A stretch of DNA of 64,000 nucleotides from Diaporthe sp. PMI_573 (Eukaryota; Ascomycota; Sordariomycetes; Diaporthales; Diaporthaceae): assembly GCA_021399435.1 (NCBI GenBank), contig JAJTUP010000014.1, forward strand, positions 992,001 to 1,056,000, read 5' to 3'. The notes under the pieces are model-generated. The model was not told where the DNA came from and made no database searches. It saw only the letters and a list, made by a program, of their open reading frames with translations. Both the position numbers and the translations under genes were made by a program. This document shows positions 12,228 to 24,076 of this stretch, one piece after another (the stretch's first letter is position 1; every line of letters starts with the position of its first letter).

Positions 12228-13410
12228 CTCGTAGGATTGAGTGACGGACTTCTCTTCAACTCTGATTCAGGAATTTCACAGGTTTAGCGACATAAAAGTT
12301 GTATTAAAGTCGTTATGCGGAGCAGAACTGGAAGAAATCGTAGGGAAGATATCCGTAGGAAGCAGCGAAGTCAGTTACATTGCCAAGAGATCAGGAAATG
12401 CTTAAGAAGATGCAAGCCAGATCCACCAGATACGATGTGCCGTTGACATGCGCATGTGTCAAACAGAGGGGCAGGTATGTCTTGGGTCCCTGTTTGGGAG
12501 GGAGGAGCCTAGAACAGGCCATGACGTAACCTTCAGTGGTGCAGCCGTCCGTAATCCGATCGACAGCGGCTCAGAGCAAAACCGGGAAGCTTTGTTCTAG
12601 CCGCTGTGGAAACACAAACTCGCCAACGGGCTAGACCATGTGGGCTTACTGTGCGCCCATCAAGCTACGGGAGGAACACATCAACAGATAGGGGGCCACT
12701 CATGATAGCCCTACCGTGCTAGCTGCACTTGGCTGCATCTGATTCGCAAGGTGGCATTCCACGACGACCTTCTCGGCCGATCGTCCGGCACATCGGCCGA
12801 CCCCCACAGAGATGAGGCGTTGCTGATAGACTACGTAGCTATCTAGGTCTAGGAGAGTCTCTGACTGAAGGTCGGGTCTGGGATGTGCATATGTAGGAGC
12901 TCTTGGAGCCTCGCCCGGGTGGAAGAAGATGGCCACAGACGAGGACTATGATGGTCCAGGATGAAGATGTTCTTGCAGTTGTTCCGAACATGATCAACCG
13001 AAAGGAAGATCATGCCCGGGTCCGATATGCCGGCTTCCTCAATGGCCCCGATGCAAAACGCGTCGAGACCGAGAGGCCACCCCAAGGGGCGACTCGTCGA
13101 GATTGGTAGGAGTAGACGGCTCGAACAGGCTGCTTGTTGGTTTCAAATACATTGTAAAAGAGAAGGTACCTGCCTTTGGAAGGGTTACAAGATGATCACT
13201 GTGCATTCCATCGTTCTGATTTGCTGGATGTGCCTGCCACTACGTGTGAACGGCATGTGGTTGCTAGGTCAAAGGGAGAGACAGCGCGAGTTGAAAATTG
13301 AGAGTTGAGATTTGCTGAAGAGCTTGGGACCAGCCCCACATCAAGTATCTGCCACCTGGCCCCAGCCGCTACCAGCTGCCCCTCTCTTCCTGTGAGAGAC
13401 CAGCACCACC
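12228..13410. other. Intergenic between malic enzyme and RNA-ligase-like genes
   Basis: No gene seen. Short overlapping frames on both strands have no recognisable motifs. Expected to contain the malic enzyme promoter. Confidence 0.5.
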
Positions 13411-14709
13411 TCAAACGCAATCATCGGGACCTGGCCGTCGCCTTGTGCCTTCATCCATTTCTCGAAGCTTCTCAGTCTCGTCCAGCAGCCATCCATTTGA
13501 TATCGCCTTGAAACTGAGTGACCCGTTCACTGCGTCGAAGACGAGTCCTTTGCGTTTTGGAGGCTGAAGCTCGTCCCTGAAAACGCAACTACTGCCCTCT
13601 GCCTTCATCATCAGATCATCAATGTTTTCAGCAAATGCCGACAGCCTTATCCGCCGTGAAAACATTGGAACCAGCTGGAAAGTATTGTCCAGTGATTCGC
13701 GAAGTTCCTCGGCCTGCTTCCCCCTGGCCGAGTTCATGGTCTTTAGGTCAAAAATCGCATGGACTGAAAATCGACAGCCATCGATCTCTTGAGGATTGCC
13801 CGAGATTTCCTCGCCGTGAAGAATTCCAACCAGGACCAGCTGTAGATTAGGGACGTGATATTCCAGTGACTCGATGATGCGCTGACGTCTCACAGTCGCC
13901 CATGTCCTCGACTCTTCAGTTTCTCTGTAGTCATGGTTCCCCATGCTGATGCCGGATCCTGGTCTCTTGCGGAAGAGCCTGTCATCCATGAGCATGCCTG
14001 GAAGCTCCGAGTACTCTGGTCCGTCCTCCTTGACTCGGTAGACCATCATCGGCATGCCATCGAGCATCTCGGTGATCTGAAACTCTGCGTCACCGTACGT
14101 GTCCCAAAGCCAGTGCAGGTTCTGGGCTCGCTCGAGTTCGATGTCAGGTAGGAAATCGGGTGGGTCGCCAAGATCGATACCTCCATCATAGCGGTCTGTA
14201 AAAACTCAGTTTGCTTTCCTTGAATGAAAGAGAATCAGGTTCCCATCGCTTTACTCACAAAATGTGGCCCACTTCTTGACTTTGAGCTCATCCGTCAAGT
14301 CCACGTACATCAGCTCATCATCAAAGTCTGATTCGTAGCCCAATTCAATTCGAAGTTTTTCCTTGGTACGTTCGACCTCTGGGAATCTGCTGCCAATGCT
14401 GAACACCATGCCTTGTGAAACATGGCCGCCCTGTTTGACGGTCTGGACGACCCAGCCCTTCTGGCCGTGCAACTCGGCGGAAGTATGCGAGAATCGGTAC
14501 AGCTCATAGCGCTTGTCGTCAAAGGGAAGGAAGCTGTCGATTTCGAAGTATAAGACCAGCTGGTTCACGGAGAACTCGTCCCTGGGTACGACAACGGGCC
14601 AACCTCCAACCATGACGACCTCACGACGAATGTTGAGGGGCTTGATCCGTGAAACGCGTCGCACCGAGACGAGCCTGCGCAAGGGTAACTTACCCGCCGA
14701 AACATCCAT
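13411..14709 (-). CDS. RNA-ligase-like protein (DRB0094-type), acceptor lysine lost
   Basis: Two exons: 14709-14259 and 14195-13411, 411 residues, phase 1 intron. The N-terminal third (RRLVSVRRVSRIKPLNIRRE, then GGWPVVVPRDEFSVNQLVLYFEIDSFLP) matches the OB-like domain of the DRB0094/Rnl5 group. The ligase core is recognisable: a motif I region ITEMLDGMPMMVY, a motif III region GILHGEEISGNP, a motif IV-like AEGSSCVFR, and motif V SFKAISN. Active ligases carry KxDG in motif I. Here the Lys codon position is ATG, giving MLDG. The motif III Glu of 'GEL' is also Ile. From family knowledge, the motif I Lys forms the covalent AMP adduct, so self-adenylation looks impossible. It is probably a pseudoenzyme or RNA-binding relic whose reading frame is preserved. 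Confidence 0.85.
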
Positions 14710-15249
14710 GGTCGCGTCGGGGCTCTTTCAGTTGACATGAAGTAATCCTCTGGAAGGTGGGAGGGTAGATGGATTGGAATGGCCTGAGGTGTTTACTCTT
14801 GGTGCGTCAGCAACAATCTTGAGCAAGATCCTGCGCAGTGCTGCGGGGGAGGGGAATAGTTGCTGCAGAACAAATCTTCCAAACATGCTGAAGCTGGGAG
14901 CTGGAAATTTACCTACCAAAGCGTCCTTGCCTTTTTCTTGTGGTGCTGTGAAAGTGCCAGCAGACCTTGTAGCGATGAGCCGCCAAGGTTAGCACATCGC
15001 ACTCGAGGTTGTCACTGAGATGTAGCTAATTAGAGAGGATTAATGTGACCTGCAATTGGGGAATACATTGGCGCCAACACGTCTGATCCATGGGAGGTTA
15101 AGCCAGTAAGCAATCTCCTCGGCTTTTTGCCTTGATAGAAAACAATGCTGATCCTGCCTCGCAGCAACATGCCATTTCGACCACCCAGGCTGGGCAAGAA
15201 AAGCTGATCCAGTAGCGAAGCCTCGAAGTCAACCGTCCTCAAAAACATC
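14710..15249. other. Intergenic
   Basis: 540 bp between two minus-strand genes. No gene or repeat seen. Confidence 0.55.
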
Positions 15250-16401
15250 TCAGCAGTATTTAGCCACCACCAACTCCATGAAGTTCACGTTCGCCGGCCA
15301 TCTTTTCCGGAAATCCTCAGGACTCAGCACCACTTCTCTGAACGGTCCGACCTCTAGTCGAGATTGTCTGGCCCGTTCGACTGCTGCGTTTTCGTCCTCC
15401 TGCAGCGGAATCATCTGGTCCTGAAACATCCAACATATCTCCTCAATGTCCCTGCGAGAGTCCGGGTCCCCAGGGATCAGCTCGGGACCCCAGATACCAG
15501 CCCGCGATCTCAACTTGAAAGGCGGCTCCACCGTCTCGAGCCACTCCTGCAGCTCCTCTGCCACCATCTCGGAGTACTCGTCTTTGCCCATCCCAGGAGG
15601 TGGCGTGAGCGGCTCCTCGCCATTCCATCTGCGGCCGACGGGGGGCTCCTCCCGTATCCATGCTCGCCCCAGGATGACGGAGATGAGCTTGAGGTTCGGT
15701 AGGACGTTCGGGGTCCCTAGGCGCGACAGGAGCCTGGCGAACCGCGGCCACTGGGCGTTGCAGAGGCACCTCGACTCCAGTGCCAGGTGCCTGATCTCCA
15801 TGAAGGGCCCTGTCTCTGCGGGATCATGGATGCTGTTGTACAGCTGGTCGACCGTTTTGGATGAGAGGTAGGCAGCATCGATCTCCGGGTCGAACTGCCG
15901 ACAAGGGACTTGGACACGCTCTCCGCGCTTGGTTCTCGCCCACGTTAAGGACATTGTCCGCCGGGCGTGATCTCTCGACTCTCTGCACAGGTGCAAAGTA
16001 GTTGGAAGGGGAAGGATGACCCTCCAGCAAGGGTCTTCCGAGTCGTAGGCATCACCGTACTGGAGGTCTTGCTCATGAAAGAAGTAGATCCCCGGCGAAA
16101 CAGTAGCCAGAGCGAAGTCCCATATCTGTTCTCGGAGCTCCGGAGGTAGTAGGTCAAACGGTCGACGAGGGCGCTCGACACCAGCTGCGGTATCGTCGGG
16201 TGTTGCTGCCCTGCACTGAGAGCTGTGGTTGGTGGACGCGGCCTCTCCCGCGGAAGGAGTGTCACTTTTGCCACCACCAGCATCGAGCGTGAGCTCTTTC
16301 ATCTTGTTAGTCATCGCTGAGATACGGGTCATTGTGGAGGTAGCCATGTTTCCTGATGTTTTCGTGTCTTGGGATCTTGCAGAGGCGTCGGTGCTCATCA
16401 T
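15250..16401 (-). CDS. 2EXR-domain protein
   Basis: Intronless, 383 residues. After a Ser/Thr-rich N-terminus, the segment FDLLPPELREQIWDFAL is the typical start of the fungal 2EXR (F-box-like) domain. LHLCRESRDHA follows about 50 residues later, the usual second landmark. The C-terminal half (FKLRSRAGIWGPELIPGD and onwards) is unassigned. 2EXR proteins are abundant in filamentous ascomycetes and their molecular role is not established, so no function is claimed. The first of several ATGs was taken as start. The downstream Met residues at 19 and 24 are possible alternatives. Confidence 0.85.
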   Translation of the reverse strand: MMSTDASARSQDTKTSGNMATSTMTRISAMTNKMKELTLDAGGGKSDTPSAGEAASTNHSSQCRAATPDDTAAGVERPRRPFDLLPPELREQIWDFALATVSPGIYFFHEQDLQYGDAYDSEDPCWRVILPLPTTLHLCRESRDHARRTMSLTWARTKRGERVQVPCRQFDPEIDAAYLSSKTVDQLYNSIHDPAETGPFMEIRHLALESRCLCNAQWPRFARLLSRLGTPNVLPNLKLISVILGRAWIREEPPVGRRWNGEEPLTPPPGMGKDEYSEMVAEELQEWLETVEPPFKLRSRAGIWGPELIPGDPDSRRDIEEICWMFQDQMIPLQEDENAAVERARQSRLEVGPFREVVLSPEDFRKRWPANVNFMELVVAKYC

Positions 16402-18658
16402 GTCCAGAGTCCTCCCTGAGGGTGCGGAGGTATATAAGACACCGTTTCAGTGACGCCAGCTGCTGTCGGTAGATTGTGGATGTTGTCAAGGTCGGCTTCT
16501 TGGCAGGTCGGGGACTTAGAGGCGATTGGCTAGAACAAAATTCTACAACGCAGTGGTACCCGCTCGGGGCGACTTGCTGTTTCAGTTTGTTTGGATGACT
16601 GCAACATCAACAGCAAGCTGCCTAGGCTAACTCTGATCGGGCCACACGTTACACCCATGCACGTGTTTCTGCTCAAGGCATATTTCTATAGCAGTGGGAA
16701 TCGCCACTCGTCTACTTCACTGTCTTGGTCAACTGCCTGTGCATTTCAGATGAACATCTTGTACGAGTTCCAACGATGGTGGATGAGGTGGCAGTTCCCT
16801 CACAAGGTTTGCCTCGGCAGACAAATAGTCAGCCGATGAGGATGGCTGTCATACCAATGGTTCATAAATTGAAGGAACTCTAATTCGACTACTTAGCACG
16901 CCGGCTCAAGTGTGTCGCTGCATCCCGCTGAGCACTGACAGCGGCATCGGGATTTCAGCACGGCAAGCCAGAAGCAATATACACCAATCAATCACACACT
17001 TTCGATTTACGAAGTCACCTAGCTTCATTTTGAAGTTGGACAGGGATCTTTCTCCTATTCAATGTTACCTGTCAGGCTGAGATGGTCTGGCACGTGCCTA
17101 GCACATGTCTCGAAGGAGAATAAGTAATATAATGGACCGCCTACCACGCGTAGATCGCCAGCAGCCGTTCTCTAAGGAAGGCAGCTCTCACTTGATTCCT
17201 AGCTTGAGGGCTGACCCCATGGTACCAGTTGCAACATCCTGCTTTGAGTTACATAAACATTTACCAGAACATCATAGTGTCATCATGTATGCATGCACAG
17301 CGAGATTCGATTGATTATAGATCCAAGATGCTCTGCATCAGGGCTCCGGGAAGGACAGATATTCTGGATCATCTAGAGACTACGAGTTCCGAGGGAAAGC
17401 CAATGATGAGTTCTGTAAATAGCTCCAGGGACTCACTGCCGTACGAGTCGCGTAGTATCGATAGAGAAGGCCAACTTGCGTCCAGAATCTTTCAGACCAG
17501 TTGACGTCTCCAAGTTGATTTAAAGGCTGTTGATATGCTGCGTATTGGCGTAACCTTTCGAAAATGTATCATATTGTGTCAGGAAACTACGCTGAAGGAT
17601 CATCGAACAGTATACATAGCCCCGTAATTGGGTAGGTTGGTTTGAATAAGGCCTGCCCACAAGCAAACACAAATGACTCACACTGGCAGTAGAGGAGAAG
17701 ACCTTGGCTTTCTACGCTATGTTAAAAGACTCTGTGGCATCTGAAGATAGTATTAGTAGTTCACTTGATAAAACTGCCTTGTACTTTGGGGACTGCACAG
17801 GTCACAACCTTAGGTAATTATGTTTTGGCCTATCTCAAGTGGTTTTTCGGCAATGTTGAAGACATTGCCAGTAGGCCGCAATTTGCTGTTCGGTCTTCTG
17901 TGCCACAACACAACTAGACTCGCCAAGAATTGAACTCTCTATCCAACGGCCAAGTCAAACTTTCATGAGATCAGGTTGGAGGAGTAGTTATCACATAACA
18001 GCATGTCTCAGTCATCTACCAGCTTCATGGAGGCACTTTCAGCCTCCAGGGGCGCGCTTCATTTGGATGTGGCGGCTTCTGCCTGTCACAGAGCCGGGGA
18101 TGGGTATGATTCTACAAGATAAAGGCATTTTTGCAGCCGTTTGTTGTTTTGGTCAACCACCAGGCCTTTCAAATGTATTTGTTGAGATGTATTATGTACT
18201 TTATGTGTATGATTGAAGCCCCAAACCTATGAGCACTGCTGCATCTCGGGTGCTCGAAGGCTTGGTCGATGTGAACTGACGCAAAGCTTTGAAGACGCAG
18301 TCGGTCATTGTCGGTCATTGATCTAGTTCGGCTCAGATTCACTGCTGCCATCCCTGGTTGTTCAAAATCACCGTGAATGCAGCACGACTCACCATTGTGA
18401 ACCGTTGGTCAAGAGGTTTGTCCCAGGATTCACTTTACCTCGTCTTCAAAACTCTTAAGGGCCACAACTGTTATCCGCAGCTGTGAAGTCAGTCAACTGC
18501 TCTTCGTTTGCATGCACCACCAGTCGTCTGCCTCGTCTTTGCAGTGGCGTAAATTTGATCCGGAGTGAATTGTTGTTCTACCTTACGACAACGCTTCGTA
18601 TTCAAGCCCCTTTCCTCGTACCTCCCCTTAGCAAGGCCTACTATTACAAGCAAACATC
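16402..18658. other. Gene-poor 2.3-kb stretch
   Basis: No supported gene. Many short frames on both strands lack motifs. A 10-bp unit (TCGGTCATTG) is tandemly duplicated at 18301-18320. The last few hundred bases, pyrimidine-rich near 18540-18650, probably form the promoter/5' leader of the TPR-SET gene. Confidence 0.5.
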
Positions 18659-21021
18659 ATGTCTGACGATACTGGCCAAATTTTGGCCGAAAAGATCCGC
18701 CTCCAGAAGCAGCACATTGAGAGCATTGCACGACTTCAGGGCCAGCAGCCGACTCAAGCAATGAAAATGACACGAGAAGAGCTGCTGGAAAGCTTTGGAG
18801 ATTTGGTAGGTTTAAGAACCCCGGTTCCTTCTCTGCCCTTTTGTTCACAGCATTCGGAGAGTACTCAATGTAGTTAACGTCCAATGTCCCCATTCCCCTC
18901 TTGTTGATCCCCCATTGTACCTTTCCTCCACCATCTTGATTCATGAGACTGACATATCTTGTATAATAGACTCAAGCTTCTCATCCAGGCGGAACAATGA
19001 CACCTTCCCACCAGACGATGAGGATCACATTTCTCGGCCAACCATATCCACCCTGTGTCATAGCTATTTCCGAACTACAGCCCATTTCCTTGTCGGATAT
19101 GAGGCTTGAAACCCACCACCGGGGACGTGTTGTCATCTTCAAGACAATCTGCGAACCAAAACCAATGGCATCGCTCATGATTGCCGTGGAGGACAGAAAT
19201 GGAGATGTTGGTGTTGTTGCACTGCACAACAGCAGATCGACCGCCAGAATTCCGGCAAAGGACACATTTGTTGCTGTGAAGGAGCCCTACTTCACACCAA
19301 CCATACATGGAAAAGTTCTAATCAGAGTTGACCATCCATCCGACCTCATCCATCTTGAGACCGATAGCAGCCTCTTACCACTCAGCATGGCGACAGTTCC
19401 CGTAACACCGTTCAGCCCAACCGAGAGAGAAGAAATGGGAAACGCTGCCATGCAGCGTTGTGACTGGGAGATTGCTATAGATTGCTATAGCAGATGCCTA
19501 ATCATGAAGCTCGATGATCAAGACGTCCGTCGCAATCTGCACCTCAATCGCTCCCGAGCCCGCATGAACCTAGGGCACTTCGAGCTGGCTGTTCAAGACG
19601 CTGTAGCAGCCATCGCGCCCGGAAACGTGTCTGACAACGTCAAGGACAGGAATCTGAAGGCATTTTGCCAGGCAGGTCAAGCTTCATACGAGCTGGGAAA
19701 CTATATTGATTCCAAGCAATATTTTTCCCGGGGCCTAGAGATCTCATCTGACGCTCATATTCTGGGACAGCTCCAGCGAACCATGCAGCGGCTAGACGAA
19801 CAAAGCACGGGTCGATATGACTTTTCAGTCATGTCACAGTCAGTAACGAAGAATAGGAACGTCCTTGACAATGCCTCCTTTGTGAAGAACACAAAGGTTG
19901 CCCCAGCAGGAGATCGTGGGCGAGGACTCTTTGCTGCGAAACATTTATCACCGGGCGAACTAATCATGGTAGAGAAGGCCTTCTATAATACATCAGACCA
20001 AGTTGCTCTGGGAGAAATGCCCATAGTCGCCAACATACAGGAGGCCACCCCTGTATGTTACCAGGGAAAGTATGTGGAGCGCATTTATGGCACAATGCAA
20101 AAGATTCTCCACAGCCCCATGCAAGCAGGGCAGTTCCTGGATCTGCATGACGGTGGAAGGTTTCAGAACAAGGTACCTACGTTTGTTGACGGGAGGGTGA
20201 CTATTGACATCTTTCTCATTGAGGCCATCACCAGATTAAATGCCTTTAGCTGCCCATTGGTCAAGTCAGCGCCTAGGGGTGACGAGTCCGAAGCCACGGG
20301 AATTTGGTTGCATGCGTCTCACGCCAACCATTCCTGCGTACCTAATGCAGACCGTAGCTTCATTGGGGACATGATGGTCGTCCGTGCCAACACGGATATC
20401 AAAGTGGGAGAAGAAATATGCATGTCGTATTGCAATTCAGACGACCCATACGTGGAGCGCAAGCAACACCTCTCCTCCTACGGTTTCGAATGCGATTGCC
20501 CACTCTGTGGGACCGAGAAGACCATTCCCCTGGTACTGAGCGAGCGTGCCAAGATCATCGACCTCACTAATCAATTCATTACCACACATATGGTTCCTGG
20601 AGACGTCTCTACACTCCCAGCCAGTACAGTTAGTGCTGCCGAAAAGCTTCTGCGACGGCTCGACGACACGTACCCTGACGCGAAATACCAGCACCTCCCA
20701 CGCCTCGAGTGTATCCCTCTCTCCTATTGGCTATGCTTAGTCAATGGTACGCTGGAGGAGAAGGTTGAGAGGACGCTCAACGCAATGAGAAACCACGGGT
20801 ACTTCATCACGATCACCAACAACGGTATCACGGTCGATCGCACTTCTGCAGTTCCGCTCGCTCCGGCATTGATGATTTCCTTGATTGCAACTGCTGTTTG
20901 CTTGCAGTCTGGGAAGAACGAAGCTGCTCGGGAGCTACAACAGCTCAGAAAGGAAATCTACACCAATCTCTACGCCTGTGAGAGTGGACTTGACGACATG
21001 GACAGCCAATTCAACCGTTGA
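18659..21021 (+). CDS. TPR and SET domain protein
   Basis: Two exons: 18659-18805 and 18970-21021, phase 0, 732 residues. After a 150-residue N-terminal region of unknown fold, TPR-like helices lie near residues 190-310 (GNAAMQRCDWEIAIDCYSRC, then LNRSRARMNLGHFELAVQDA). The SET domain follows: APAGDRGRGLFAAK at its start, then HASHANHSCVPNA with the NHSC motif, VGEEICMSYCN, and the post-SET cysteines FECDCPLC. This is the architecture of fungal TPR-SET putative lysine methyltransferases. The usual MYND finger is absent. The S-adenosylmethionine-site motifs look intact, so catalysis is plausible. The substrate is unknown. Exon 1 encodes a charged coiled-coil-like leader. Confidence 0.9.
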
Positions 21022-21740
21022 GCCCAAACCTTGCTAATCTTTGAACCCCAGATGAAAGTTTTCACCCGATACAGCTACTCACATCAAAAGGTTAGCCGTT
21101 CGGGGGGGGGGGCTTGAGTTTTGGTTGACTGGAGCGCCGTGTTAGTGTGGTTATGCAAAAGCTTCACAATCATGGCCAACTTCATACACCCCATGGGATA
21201 ATGGAAATTGGTCCATTTCATGAGGCCATCAAGATCGAGGTGCGGAAAGTCTGCGTATCGGAGGAGACCTCGGGACCTGCAACATGGTTACAGCGCACTC
21301 GTACGACGGCCGCCCGGCCGTGTTAAAGGGATGCAACAAGGTCTGGGCGGGCTTGACCCGAGCCGGCCTTTCTCGACTCACGGGGCATCACAAAGACACA
21401 AAGATTAGCCAAATAGGCCAGAATACTGTAAACCGAAGTACTAGAATGTTAACCTCGAACCATTCATGATTCAAGGGCAACAATTTTGAAGAAATACTCC
21501 GCTTTAATCCTAACTGCTTTCTGTTGTTCCCTTCAATCGCGGTCATACACACATGCATAATTAGAAAGTTCACGCAATCATATACAATCTTCGCGAATAT
21601 AAACCTCGAACCTGTGTTGAAAATAATTGTTCTAATGCGAGTTTGTAACAATAGACATGAAATATACAACATAGAATTCCCTTCTTCCCAATCTCAGTTC
21701 CAGTGTCTTTGCTCCCAGTAACACTCTCAAAATTTCAACC
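21022..21740. other. Intergenic with an 11-base G run
   Basis: No gene seen. A run of 11 G residues occupies 21102-21112. The stretch from about 21470 on is AT-rich and gives only short frames. Confidence 0.55.
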
Positions 21741-22469
21741 TCAAGCACTGGGGGCTTTCGTGACAGTGGCACATTGCTCGGGAGCAGGCGGTGCTTGGCC
21801 GGCAATAGCTTTCGCTCCACATGGGTATCGGAGATCGATGACAGGCTGCGCCGGGCTCAATGGAGCAACTTTCGTGCCTACTCCCGAAGGACACTTCGCC
21901 GTGCCCGTAACAGAGTCGAGTGTGCAAGGCTCGTCAACCCCATACTGACATTGGAGGTCGTTGATGTTCCTCAATTCGTAGTTCTGAGTCACCCAGTTGT
22001 CACCCTCAGCCACACACTTGTTGACCTGGTTGGGGTTGAGTGCCGAGAAAGACATCTTTCCAGTGTCAGAAGTGATAATGTCTGCGCACTCTTCCATATC
22101 GACGACTTCATAGTCCACATCAAGTGCACCACCTGCGTCGGGGTTCAGAAGGGCGGGTGAGGCCGTTGCGGAAGTGCCGTATGCCAGATACTGGTACGTG
22201 TCGAAAGAAATGTCGTGAGCACTACCCGAGACGTCCAAATGAAGGACGGTACGAGATCGAGAGCCGTGTGTAAGCTTGATGCACATCCCGGAGCAGTCTG
22301 GCCAGTAGGGCCAGTAAGCCATTCGGTTCACATCGACCTTGCAGCCGTGGACTCCGATGGTCGAGCTGAATGCATCATGGGGTGTGACTCTAACTGAACC
22401 AGTCGCCTCGAGTGACAGAGCTGTTGCATGTGCGGAAAAAGCCGCAATGATGGGAAGTAGCCAAAACAT
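21741..22469 (-). CDS. Small secreted protein, barwin/DPBB-like, unknown role
   Basis: 242 residues if translated from the ATG at 22469. This start places a good signal peptide first (MFWLLPIIAAFSAHATALS). The frame stays open upstream to 22544, but those 25 residues are not signal-like. The mature part has conserved-looking Cys, Trp and Tyr residues (GCKVDVNRMAYWPYWPDCSGMC) and segments SGSAHDISFDTYQYL and MEECADII. This resembles a family of fungal secreted proteins that may adopt a double-psi beta-barrel. I recall the pattern but cannot verify the fold, and I assign no activity. It lies upstream of nothing obvious but next to a secreted peptidase gene. Confidence 0.8.
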   Translation of the reverse strand: MFWLLPIIAAFSAHATALSLEATGSVRVTPHDAFSSTIGVHGCKVDVNRMAYWPYWPDCSGMCIKLTHGSRSRTVLHLDVSGSAHDISFDTYQYLAYGTSATASPALLNPDAGGALDVDYEVVDMEECADIITSDTGKMSFSALNPNQVNKCVAEGDNWVTQNYELRNINDLQCQYGVDEPCTLDSVTGTAKCPSGVGTKVAPLSPAQPVIDLRYPCGAKAIAGQAPPAPEQCATVTKAPSA

Positions 22470-23113
22470 GTCGATAACAGATTGCGTCTGTAGTAAGAAG
22501 GAGTGGATGCCGTCTGCGCGAGGCTTGCGATTGTTAGAAGTCAAGGGTAGTAAGGAATGTCAAGAATGATGATGGCACACAAGAATTCCATCCTGAAAAT
22601 ACCTGCGTGGATGAGCATTTACTTATATTCAATTCTGAGCTCACACCAAGATTGGAAGGCATTGGGGGCGGATCCTCGAAAACATGTTCATTGTTCTAAA
22701 TGGGCCGGACTTGGCCTCGGCCAAGATTAGCACTGCTCCTTTTCTGGCGCCATCTGAATCCTTGCGGCCCAGTCAGCAAAGGAGAAAAAGGAGTTGTGCT
22801 TCTTTGCTAGGTCCTTTATCCGGCCTGCAAACATTCCGCCATTGGTGTGTTAGCCAATTTATTTCTTGGGTGTTCGGCAGGCCACAAAGCAAGGCCCCGC
22901 CCAAAGCCGCTTTGTCGGCCACAACTGACGATCCTTGCACGATCAGAATTGGGAAACCGCGAGTGCAGCAGAGGAACAAGAATTTCATTGGTTCAAATTG
23001 TCTCGTTGCAAAACAATCTCAAGACCTGGGGCCAAGACCTGCCACGGTGGCTTCCCCTGCGACCCGCAAAGACACAGAAATGTTAACATGACAACTCCAT
23101 CACTCAACCCTTC
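22470..23113. other. Intergenic between two minus-strand secreted-protein genes
   Basis: No gene seen. The part next to 22470 should carry the promoter of the small secreted protein. Confidence 0.5.
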
Positions 23114-24076
23114 CTAACCAGTGTATGTACAAGTAACGGTCGATGAAGAAGCAGAGCATGAAGTCAGAATCTCATTATCCTGCTCGATATCAATTATCGT
23201 AGCCCCAGTGACGCCGACAGTGCTGCCGCTCTTAACGGCCGAGGCACCGGTAAAAGTGACCGTGCCAAAGTCTGCGAACGGCACGAGCTCGCAGCTATTG
23301 GCGGAGGTGCATTCAGAGAAGTCTTCGACGATCCATTCAGCGTTGTACTCGCAAAGAGAACCATCAGACACATTACTGAAAGTCTCTGTCACAGTAGTGC
23401 CAGTGGTCAGGTTTTCAATGACAGCAGTGCCGGAAGTCTTGGACGTGGCCGTTACTGTCATTTTGATGGAGTCCCCAGCAGAGATCGTGATACCGGAGAA
23501 GGTGTCTATAAAGTATCTTAGGACTTCTGGACGCAATAGAACTTTGCACTTGATATTCTCTGACTTACATGCATAATCCGGATACCATTCATACCAAGCA
23601 TCGTAAGACACACTAGTGCCATCAACGTACCAGTCGATTCCTGTCTGGAGGATCGCAGTCTGGCAAGTGTCTCCGTCGATACCGACCCACTGTGGTAGAT
23701 ACTGGTTAGTATGTTCGTTCTTACGATCAAGGCGTTTAAGTTTACTCACGGCAGAGCCAGCAGACTCGACACTGCTGCTAGAGCTCCCAGTAAGAGTGGG
23801 GACGGTGACAGTTCCTGTCACCTTTGTAAACCCCGTTGAGATCAAGACCGCGCCAGCCCAATTAGAGGAGTACTCGACATTGCTCTGATTGGTGATTCCC
23901 TCGAGAACACTTTCAGAGCTGATCAATGGCTGAGAGGAACGAGTAGCTCCATTGGAAGATCGTCGAGCAAGCTGGCGAGCCGCACGACTCTCACGACGCT
24001 TCTCAGTCAGTCGGGCACCAACAGCGGCCTCGGCACAGAGAAGGGCTGTGATGATGGAAGTGAACTTCATTTTCAC
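23114..24076 (-). CDS. G1 glutamic peptidase (eqolisin, aspergillopepsin II-like)
   Basis: Three exons: 24076-23750, 23689-23569 and 23505-23114, 279 residues. Intron 1 can be read through in frame, but its GTGAGT donor, TACTAAC branch site and CCACAG acceptor, and the restored AWVGIDGDTC, show it is an intron. Intron 2 removal restores YPDYAYTFSGI. A signal peptide (KFTSIITALLCAEAAVGA) precedes an Arg-rich propeptide. The family catalytic dyad is Gln and Glu. AILQTGID and AEWIVEDF carry the expected residues. It is therefore probably an active acid endopeptidase secreted as a zymogen. The ATG at 24070 is an alternative start. Confidence 0.94.
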   Translation of the reverse strand: MKMKFTSIITALLCAEAAVGARLTEKRRESRAARQLARRSSNGATRSSQPLISSESVLEGITNQSNVEYSSNWAGAVLISTGFTKVTGTVTVPTLTGSSSSSVESAGSAVSKLKRLDRKNEHTNQYLPQWVGIDGDTCQTAILQTGIDWYVDGTSVSYDAWYEWYPDYACKSENIKCKVLLRPEVLRYFIDTFSGITISAGDSIKMTVTATSKTSGTAVIENLTTGTTVTETFSNVSDGSLCEYNAEWIVEDFSECTSANSCELVPFADFGTVTFTGASAVKSGSTVGVTGATIIDIEQDNEILTSCSASSSTVTCTYTG

